Assembly: GCA_002439165.1 (NCBI GenBank)
Contig: DJTE01000019.1
Location: 1 to 19,662 of the forward strand
Reading direction: 5' to 3'
DNA: 19,662 bases
DNA from: Chryseobacterium indologenes
Lineage (GTDB): Bacteria > Bacteroidota > Bacteroidia > Flavobacteriales > Weeksellaceae
The stretch's first letter is position 1; each line of letters starts with the position of its first letter. The notes beneath the pieces are model-generated. The model worked only from the letters and a program-made list of their open reading frames with translations, was not told the DNA's origin and did no database searches. A program made the position numbers and the translations under genes. Below, piece by piece: positions 15,369 through 19,662 of this stretch.

Positions 15369-15584
15369 TAACCATGCTTTAAAATTACTAACGAAAGATA
15401 AACATTTATGTTATATCAATCAACCTGAAGCGGTATGCTCCTTCAGCAGAATCCCCAACAAACATTAAACCAAATTATTAAATCACTAATTTTTCGTTCT
15501 CCAATATTTGAAATATTTTTAAGAATTATCTTTTTATTTTGAGATTTAAATTCTACATTTGAGATGCATTTAAAAATAAACAAC
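15369..15584. other. Divergent intergenic region of the DUF5715-like gene and aqpZ
   Basis: AT-rich region with a 6-bp hairpin (CTGAAG 15425-15430, CTTCAG 15441-15446) about 60 bp before the minus-strand gene, and the aqpZ promoter-like site. No clear promoter could be found for the minus-strand gene. Confidence 0.45.
15507..15541 (+). promoter_or_regulatory. Candidate aqpZ promoter
   Basis: TTTG at 15507-15510 and TTATTTTG at 15534-15541 (one mismatch to TAnnTTTG) with a 23-bp spacer, upper end of the flavobacterial range. The start of transcription would be near 15547, about 38 bp before the preferred ATG. Confidence 0.4.
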
Positions 15585-16304
15585 ATGATAAAAAAACTTT
15601 TTGCTGAATTTTTCGGCACATTTTGGCTTGTTTTCGGAGGCTGTGGAAGTGCAGTTTTTGCAGCCGGGGTTCCCGATATCGGAATCGGTCTTTTAGGGGT
15701 TGCTCTGGCCTTTGGTCTTACGGTACTTACGATGGCTTATGCCGTGGGTCACATCTCGGGAGGTCATTTTAATCCGGCTGTTACTTTCGGGCTTATGGCA
15801 GGAGGGAGATTTTCTGCAAAAGACCTTATCCCGTATATCGTGGCGCAGTGTCTTGGAGCGCTTGTTGCTGCGGGATGTCTGTACGTTATCCTTAGTGGTT
15901 CCGGAGCAGTAGATTTTTCCAAACCCGGGGCTTTTGCTACCAATTTCTATGGAGAAGCGGTGTATAACGATAAGGCATTCAGTATGGGTGCAGCATTTCT
16001 TGCAGAATTTTTACTGACTGCATTTTTCCTGATCGTTATTATGGGAGCAACGGATAAATGGGCTAACGGTAAATTTGCCGGGATTGCCATTGGTCTTGCA
16101 TTAACCCTTATTCATTTGATTTCAATTCCTATTACCAATACTTCTGTAAACCCTGCGAGATCTCTTTCACAGGCTGTTTTTGCAGGAGGGCTTGCCATGT
16201 CTCAGCTTTGGCTGTTCTGGGCAGCTCCTATTCTGGGAGGAATTGTAGGGGGACTGATCTATAAGTTCCTGCTTCAGAAAGATTCATCAGAAGTTAAAGC
16301 TTAG
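15585..16304 (+). CDS. aqpZ: Aquaporin Z, water channel
   Basis: Predicted 239 residues from the ATG at 15585. An in-frame ATG at 15564 would add seven residues, but AqpZ homologues start directly with a short basic segment before AEFFGTFWLVFGGCGS, as here. Six membrane helices and two half-helices are evident. The two NPA motifs are N63-P-A in HFNPAVT and N189-P-A in SVNPARS. The selectivity filter residues equivalent to E. coli AqpZ are all present: F43, H177, T186, R192. The closely similar overall sequence marks a strict water channel rather than a glycerol facilitator. Monocistronic, between the divergent DUF5715-like gene and a convergent nuclease-like gene, with a terminator downstream. 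Confidence 0.96.
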   Translation: MIKKLFAEFFGTFWLVFGGCGSAVFAAGVPDIGIGLLGVALAFGLTVLTMAYAVGHISGGHFNPAVTFGLMAGGRFSAKDLIPYIVAQCLGALVAAGCLYVILSGSGAVDFSKPGAFATNFYGEAVYNDKAFSMGAAFLAEFLLTAFFLIVIMGATDKWANGKFAGIAIGLALTLIHLISIPITNTSVNPARSLSQAVFAGGLAMSQLWLFWAAPILGGIVGGLIYKFLLQKDSSEVKA

Positions 16305-16331
16305 CGGCATCCAACATTCATATTATACTAT

Positions 16332-16366
16332 AAATCCTGTCAGATGACAGGATTTATTATTTTTTC
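16332..16366 (+). terminator. Intrinsic terminator of aqpZ
   Basis: AAATCCTGTC (16332-16341) and GACAGGATTT (16346-16355) form a perfect 10-bp stem with a 4-nt loop, followed by a T-rich tail (16353-16366). It lies 28 bp after the aqpZ stop. The stop of the convergent minus-strand gene is in its tail. Confidence 0.88.
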
Positions 16367-16902
16367 TTCTTTATATCAAAGGGATTTTTAAAGATCAGCT
16401 CTTCATGTTTTCCTTTGATCTCCATTTTACGCTGCAACAGATTAAGGGCCATTTTACGGATAAAAAGATCCTTATCATTCAGTTTCCAGTACGAATCCCG
16501 GTGAACTTTTCCGGGCTTACGTATCAGGTAGAATTCTGTTTCCCAGGAGTCTTCGTTATGGTAAAATTCGATGATCCCGCAATGTTCCGGAATATCTTCA
16601 TGCCTAATCATCCCCATCGGAAGCAGAAAACTGAATGCATTACAGATATAATCCCCACAGGAAACCTTGTCATGTTTCAGAAATTTCTCCCCGGTATCTC
16701 TGTTGAGATATGATTTTTTGAAATCATTTTTAAAATCGCTTTTTGACAGCTTGATCTCAATTTCATGGCTGAATCCTCCGGCATCAATGATCAGTATGTC
16801 CGCTTCCCAATCTGCCTGAAAATGGTTCGTCAGTACAATTTCCTTTTCAAAATCGCAGTGGGTATGAATGTAGGCATGAACCAGTTCGTCTATTTTGATC
16901 AT
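16357..16902 (-). CDS. PD-(D/E)xK nuclease-like protein (MmcB-like appearance)
   Basis: Predicted 181 residues, no membrane segment. It has the core of a restriction-endonuclease-like fold: W32-E33-A-D35-ILIID, then HEIE49-I-K51, followed by SDFKNDF and FLKHDK, then a hydrophobic strand FSFLLPMGMI and IPEHCGIIEF. The order D, then ExK, then a KH-containing helix and a P-x-G-M-I strand recalls MmcB-type DNA repair proteins. Asp35, Glu49 and Lys51 would be the metal/catalytic set. Substrate unknown; its place beside no other repair gene gives no help. Convergent with aqpZ; a -7-like box is upstream in the spacer to the LuxE-like gene. Family assignment rests on motif spacing alone. Confidence 0.65.
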   Translation of the reverse strand: MIKIDELVHAYIHTHCDFEKEIVLTNHFQADWEADILIIDAGGFSHEIEIKLSKSDFKNDFKKSYLNRDTGEKFLKHDKVSCGDYICNAFSFLLPMGMIRHEDIPEHCGIIEFYHNEDSWETEFYLIRKPGKVHRDSYWKLNDKDLFIRKMALNLLQRKMEIKGKHEELIFKNPFDIKKKK

Positions 16903-16926
16903 TTTTGATGGTATGATGTGTTGTAT

Positions 16927-16943
16927 AAAAGGTATTTGATACC
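16927..16943 (-). terminator. Short hairpin with T-tract after the LuxE-like gene
   Basis: GGTAT (16931-16935) and ATACC (16939-16943) form a 5-bp stem with a 3-nt loop. On the minus strand TTTT follows. Weak, but well placed 44 bp after the LuxE-like stop. Confidence 0.4.
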
Positions 16944-16966
16944 TGGTTGGGTTACCGGAATAATTT

Positions 16967-16974
16967 CAAACTTA
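16967..16974 (-). promoter_or_regulatory. -7-like box upstream of the nuclease-like gene
   Basis: The minus strand reads TAAGTTTG, a full TAnnTTTG match, 65 bp before the gene. A -33 element is not apparent, and the short hairpin would lie within the leader. Confidence 0.3.
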
Positions 16975-16986
16975 AATTTATCACTA

Positions 16987-17973
16987 TTAACTGACCAGCA
17001 GGCTGCAGCCACGGATGTCGGAATGATCTATTCTTCCCAATACCTGAAATTTTTCGCCGGTTATTTTTCCCAGATCCTGAGTGGCAATAAATGAACAAGA
17101 ATGAATATTGGCCAGATCTATGATGTTGACGGCTCCGGTTCTGCCCTCTTTTTCGTAGGCGAACGGATCTTCTGCGTTCCTGATCATCACTTTCATCCAA
17201 TTGGGGCAGGTATATTCGTTTTTTCCAAGAGAATAGGCCTGTGACAGCAGTTCTGTCATTGAATATTCGGAATAGATTTTTTCGGTATTAAACCCGTTCT
17301 GCAAAATCACAAGAAGTTCATCTTTGGTCATTTCTTCTTTTCTGCCTTTCATTCCTCCTGTTTCAATAACGGTAAGATTCAGAGATTGGGAAACTGAGAG
17401 GTTAAGGGATTTCAGGGTATCCAAAAAGTCAAGAAGAGCAAAAGAAACCCCGAAAAGAATCACTTTCTGACCGTTCAATGTATTCAACAGATCGAAAAGC
17501 TCGGTGTGGTTGTAAAGAAAATACCCGTTTTCCGGCTTGCCTGATTTTTTCATCAGATAGTCTACCATGTAGATGAGGGAAGAGTGCTGTTTTTCCAGAT
17601 AGCTCGGGAGCAGTCCCAGGAAAATAAAATCTTCCGGTTTTCCGATAAACTGTTCAAAACTTCTGTAAATACTTTCCTCATATTTTTCAGGATCTGCAAT
17701 ATGATGTTTTGAAAGGTTCATCTGTGTGGTTCCTGAACTCTGAAAGAAAAGATCTGCTTTGGCATTTTTATTCAGAATCTGATGATTTTTAAACATTTCT
17801 ATGGGCAGGAAAGGGATTTCCTCCAGGCGGTCTATTTTTTCAACGTCTTTCTTCAGAAAGTCTACAAACTTTCTGTATATGTCAACATTTTCATACTGAT
17901 AACGAAAAGTTTTCAATGCTGCTTTCAGGAAATCCTGTTCTGTCTGAATGTTGAATATATTTTCCAATTTCAA
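16987..17973 (-). CDS. LuxE/PaaK-like acyl-protein synthetase
   Basis: Predicted 328 residues, cytosolic, close to LuxE in length (about 370). It belongs to the adenylate-forming group: the nucleotide-binding loop is FFQSSGTTQ (76-84), followed by IETGGMKGR (203-211), SEYSMTEL (235-242) and ATQDLGKI (297-304), ending in LGRIDHSDIRGCSLLV. Such proteins activate a fatty or other carboxylic acid as acyl-AMP. No lux genes are present and luminescence is not implied; Bacteroidota often carry this gene as a lone enzyme of unknown substrate. Residues 189-200 (SLNLSVSQSLNL) repeat a tetrapeptide and look like a local tandem duplication in a surface loop. Flanked on the upstream side by a 168-bp spacer with RNA-like structure. 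Confidence 0.85.
   Translation of the reverse strand: MKLENIFNIQTEQDFLKAALKTFRYQYENVDIYRKFVDFLKKDVEKIDRLEEIPFLPIEMFKNHQILNKNAKADLFFQSSGTTQMNLSKHHIADPEKYEESIYRSFEQFIGKPEDFIFLGLLPSYLEKQHSSLIYMVDYLMKKSGKPENGYFLYNHTELFDLLNTLNGQKVILFGVSFALLDFLDTLKSLNLSVSQSLNLTVIETGGMKGRKEEMTKDELLVILQNGFNTEKIYSEYSMTELLSQAYSLGKNEYTCPNWMKVMIRNAEDPFAYEKEGRTGAVNIIDLANIHSCSFIATQDLGKITGEKFQVLGRIDHSDIRGCSLLVS
17374..17409. repeat. Imperfect internal repeat in the LuxE-like gene
   Basis: Two similar units of about 17-18 bp encode residues 189-200, SLNL-SVSQ-SLNL. The reading frame is preserved. Probably slipped-strand expansion in a loop between the strands around residues 171-188 and 201-206. Confidence 0.4.
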
Positions 17974-18061
17974 TAAAGCTATTTTAAACTCCCTGTTTAT
18001 ACCGAAGTGATGACAGGGAAAAATATATTTTTAAATATTTTTTTCAGAAGATTTACACTTT

Positions 18062-18160
18062 GGTAAACTTCTTGCAATTACCTAACCGGAATATGGATTA
18101 AAAACAAGAGTGGGCTTCGGCTCATTCGGAAATTACCTCTTTTAGGGGTAATTTTTTTTT
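18062..18160 (+). ncRNA. Candidate plus-strand small RNA with UUCG hairpin and terminator
   Basis: Three stems in order: GGTAA/TTACC (18062-18066 with 18078-18082); GAGTGGGC/GCTCATTC (18108-18115 with 18120-18127) closed by a UUCG tetraloop; and AAATTACCTC/GGGGTAATTT (18130-18139 with 18145-18154), then T to 18160. The G·U wobbles in the second and third stems become A·C mismatches on the opposite strand, favouring plus-strand RNA. No plus-strand gene lies upstream. A near -7 box (TACACTTTG, 3-nt spacer) lies close before. Alternatively these hairpins are terminators of the minus-strand lpxH unit, whose stop codon is in the third loop. Confidence 0.4.
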
Positions 18161-18933
18161 GTTCCGTCTTTATAGGTTTTCAATTCAAACTCTTTTTCAA
18201 AAACCCCGTAAGTATAGTAGGAAATCCAGTCTCCGAGATTGATGTATTCTGAGTTTTCAGCCAGGTTCAGAACCATTGGCAGATGGCGGTGTCCGTAAAT
18301 AAAATAATCTATTTTCCGGGTCTTCAGTTTTTCTTTGGAATAGATGATCAGAAATTCCTTATCTTCTCCCAGGAATGCTTTGTCTTCTTCGCCGGAGATC
18401 ATTTTATTTTTCTGGGAAAGATATAAAGCTATTTTCATGGCAATATCCGGATGAATCCATTTGAAAAACCACTGGGCAACAGGATTGGTAAAGAGCTTTT
18501 TCATTCTTTTGTATCCTTTATCACCAGGACCTAATCCGTCACCGTGAGCGAGCAGGAACTGTTTTCCGCCCATTTCAAAATACTGTTTCTGATAGAATAC
18601 GGTACAGCCGATCTCTTCTTCAAGATAATCTTTCATCCACAGATCATGGTTTCCCACAAAGAAATAGATATGAATCCCCCGGTCTTTCAGTTCTGCTATT
18701 TTCCCGAGAACGCGTACATAACCTTTGGGAATTACATGTTTCCATTCGTGCCAGAAGTCGAAAAGGTCGCCCATCAGGAACAGGACCTGGGCATCTTCCT
18801 TGATCTCGTCCATCCAGCGTATGAATTTTTCTTCACGCTCCTTGCTTTCTTTAGGACTGGGTGCTCCGAAATGCTGATCTGAAGCGAAATATACTTTTTT
18901 TCCGGGCTCGAGATTAATGATCGTTTTTAACAC
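18142..18933 (-). CDS. lpxH: UDP-2,3-diacylglucosamine diphosphatase-like metallophosphoesterase
   Basis: Predicted 263 residues. Calcineurin-like metallophosphoesterase with all motifs: D19-Q-H21, GD56-LFD59-FW, GN95-H96-D, H130-GD, and G214-H215-R-H217. The sequence GDLFDFWHEW and length fit LpxH, which removes UMP from UDP-2,3-diacylglucosamine in lipid A synthesis at the inner-membrane surface (known for the family). The last five codons (KKNYP) come from the T-run and terminator-like stem at the 3' end. It starts 24 bp after queD and is probably cotranscribed with it; no functional link between the two is evident. A more general phosphoesterase cannot be excluded. Confidence 0.83.
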   Translation of the reverse strand: MLKTIINLEPGKKVYFASDQHFGAPSPKESKEREEKFIRWMDEIKEDAQVLFLMGDLFDFWHEWKHVIPKGYVRVLGKIAELKDRGIHIYFFVGNHDLWMKDYLEEEIGCTVFYQKQYFEMGGKQFLLAHGDGLGPGDKGYKRMKKLFTNPVAQWFFKWIHPDIAMKIALYLSQKNKMISGEEDKAFLGEDKEFLIIYSKEKLKTRKIDYFIYGHRHLPMVLNLAENSEYINLGDWISYYTYGVFEKEFELKTYKDGTKKNYP

Positions 18934-18957
18934 CGTTTTTGAGTTTTATCTGTCAGA

Positions 18958-19404
18958 TTACTTATTATCTTCTGCGAACCATTCTCCGTAAGAATTTTCG
19001 GTTTCATGAAGCTTAAGGTAGGCCAAAGAAACCTCAGCCGGAAGTTTTGATTTTATTTTTGCAGCGATGGCATACAGCATATTTTCGCAGGTCGGCTGAA
19101 AGCTGCAGTAGATCACTTTATGACCTTTATGCTCCAGATCCTCGCCCAATTCCTTATGCGGAGACAGGGCATTGACCAAAACAGCATGGTCCCAGACATC
19201 TACAATTTCAGATTTTACGATACTTTTGATATCCCCAAAATCTACCACCATCCCGTTTTTGGGATCTTCCAAGTCATTGATGGGCCTTCCTTTCACCGTT
19301 ACAAACAGCTTATAGGAATGTCCGTGCATATTTTTACATTTCCCGTCATAGTTGTACAGCACATGAGCGGTTTCGAATGTAAAAATTTTCGTAATACGTA
19401 TCAT
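18958..19404 (-). CDS. queD: 6-carboxy-5,6,7,8-tetrahydropterin synthase (queuosine/preQ1 pathway)
   Basis: Predicted 148 residues, slightly longer than E. coli QueD (121). Zinc ligands His14, His27 and His29, and catalytic Cys23 in CKNMHGHS. Further conserved parts are the WDH of the second active-site region (D72-H73), PTCEN at 104-108 and H133-E134 in KLHETENSYGEW. It turns 7,8-dihydroneopterin triphosphate into 6-carboxytetrahydropterin, first pterin step to 7-deazaguanine (queuosine) in tRNA; PTPS-type chemistry is the alternative. First gene of a unit with lpxH. The ATG overlaps the TGA of a 12-codon mini-ORF (ATGA), suggesting translational coupling; a -7 box lies about 107 bp upstream. 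Confidence 0.92.
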   Translation of the reverse strand: MIRITKIFTFETAHVLYNYDGKCKNMHGHSYKLFVTVKGRPINDLEDPKNGMVVDFGDIKSIVKSEIVDVWDHAVLVNALSPHKELGEDLEHKGHKVIYCSFQPTCENMLYAIAAKIKSKLPAEVSLAYLKLHETENSYGEWFAEDNK

Positions 19405-19439
19405 AATAAGTCTTTCAATTTTAATTTACTGATTTTCAT
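19401..19439 (-). CDS. Possible 12-codon leader ORF overlapping the queD start
   Basis: ATG at 19439 reads MKISKLKLKDLL and stops at TGA sharing ATGA with queD. It could be a translational-coupling leader or chance. Very short, so low confidence as a real gene. Confidence 0.25.
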   Translation of the reverse strand: MKISKLKLKDLL

Positions 19440-19444
19440 ATTTT

Positions 19445-19483
19445 TTATTCTGTAAAAACACAGCAGGACGGAATACCGTTCAT
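19445..19483 (-). CDS. Possible 12-codon leader ORF with Cys-Cys
   Basis: ATG at 19483 reads MNGIPSCCVFTE and then TAA, upstream of the previous mini-ORF and downstream of the -7 box. Two adjacent Cys codons could make it an attenuation peptide. No confirming structure found. Confidence 0.2.
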   Translation of the reverse strand: MNGIPSCCVFTE

Positions 19484-19510
19484 CAAACGAAAATCTGTAA
19501 AATGAATCTA

Positions 19511-19518
19511 CAAATTTA
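19511..19518 (-). promoter_or_regulatory. -7 box upstream of queD
   Basis: The minus strand reads TAAATTTG, a full TAnnTTTG match. A TTTG at 19537-19534 is present but with only 15 bp spacing, short for this class. It would give a leader of about 100 nt containing both mini-ORFs. Confidence 0.45.
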
Positions 19519-19548
19519 AGATAAAAAGCCTAACAAATAAAATGCGTG

Positions 19549-19581
19549 AAAAAACCTGTCGCCTTTAATTAAAAACAGGCT
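19549..19581 (-). terminator. Weak terminator-like hairpin of a gene beyond the right edge
   Basis: AACCTGT (19553-19559) and ACAGGCT (19575-19581) pair (one G·U on the minus strand) around a 15-nt loop, with a T-run on the minus strand (A19549-19554). It could end a minus-strand transcript entering from beyond the window. Confidence 0.35.
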
Positions 19582-19632
19582 GCTTTGATGAGAAAATCTG
19601 TTTTTTAAGCATATTCGTAGAAAAATACTCTA

Positions 19633-19662
19633 TCGGCACGAGCGAGACGTTCGCGCCAGCGG
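19633..19662. repeat. GC-rich dyad-containing sequence at the right edge (possible dispersed repeat)
   Basis: After a very AT-rich intergenic region the last 30 bases are about three-quarters GC and contain an imperfect dyad (GCGA 19642-19645, TCGC 19651-19654). Such abrupt GC-rich, palindromic blocks are typical of extragenic repeats. It is cut by the window end. Confidence 0.35.

Noticed and set aside
19405..19505. preQ1 riboswitch before queD
   Set aside because: I looked for the type I preQ1 aptamer (GC stem with a CUA/ACACCC-like loop and A-rich tail) and did not find it.
1..19662. CRISPR arrays, tRNA/rRNA genes, transposases, prophage or integrase genes
   Set aside because: No regularly spaced repeats, no cloverleaf or rRNA signatures and no transposase or integrase motif were seen.

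Overview
The window looks like chromosome from a Flavobacteriia member close to Chryseobacterium. Coding regions are AT-rich and usual Shine-Dalgarno sequences are missing. Several genes are preceded by the Bacteroidota -7 box TAnnTTTG. The gene set (CarboxypepD_reg-type TonB receptor, LuxE/PaaK-like protein, AqpZ, 7TM/histidine kinase/NarL-type regulator, DUF5715-like protein) fits that group. Identities come from motif reading only; no database search was run.

Layout. 1-2496 (+) is an accessory-looking unit. It holds the C-terminal part of a large modular protein with a Gly/Ser linker and a possible JAMM-like metalloprotease tip, followed at once by two tandem paralogous exported proteins. 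A gene-free stretch follows. Nearly everything from 2772 to 15368 is on the minus strand. In order of coordinate these are: trigger factor (tig); a putative metal-uptake cassette (His-rich lipoprotein, ZnuD-like TonB receptor, small His/Cys exported protein); an ABC-F translation ATPase; and a DUF2235/Tle1-like alpha/beta hydrolase whose nucleophile Ser is replaced by Gly. Then comes a probable four-gene operon read from 14668 down to 11863 (unknown protein, 7TM protein, histidine kinase, LuxR-type regulator) with a perfect 14-bp-arm palindrome just before its first gene, and last a DUF5715-like LAS peptidase. aqpZ (15585-16304) is the one plus-strand housekeeping gene. The right end, again minus strand, has a PD-(D/E)xK-like nuclease candidate, a LuxE-like acyl-protein synthetase, and lpxH and queD in one unit.

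How the genes work together. The clearest functional group is 4251-7832: a small exported metal-binding candidate, an outer-membrane receptor and a His-rich surface lipoprotein, which together suggest zinc or other transition-metal acquisition. The 7TM/HK/RR set is a signalling module whose signal cannot be read from the sequence. The left-edge unit resembles a polymorphic-toxin-style arrangement (modular protein, composition break at the tip, tandem small exported proteins), but this is inference.

Non-coding signals. Intrinsic terminators are visible after tig, the lipoprotein gene, the response regulator and aqpZ. Two structured intergenic elements (8086-8157 and 18062-18160) are not fully explained by neighbouring genes and may be RNAs. 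The last 30 bases are abruptly GC-rich and dyad-containing, like the start of a dispersed repeat. No tRNA, rRNA, CRISPR array or transposase was seen.
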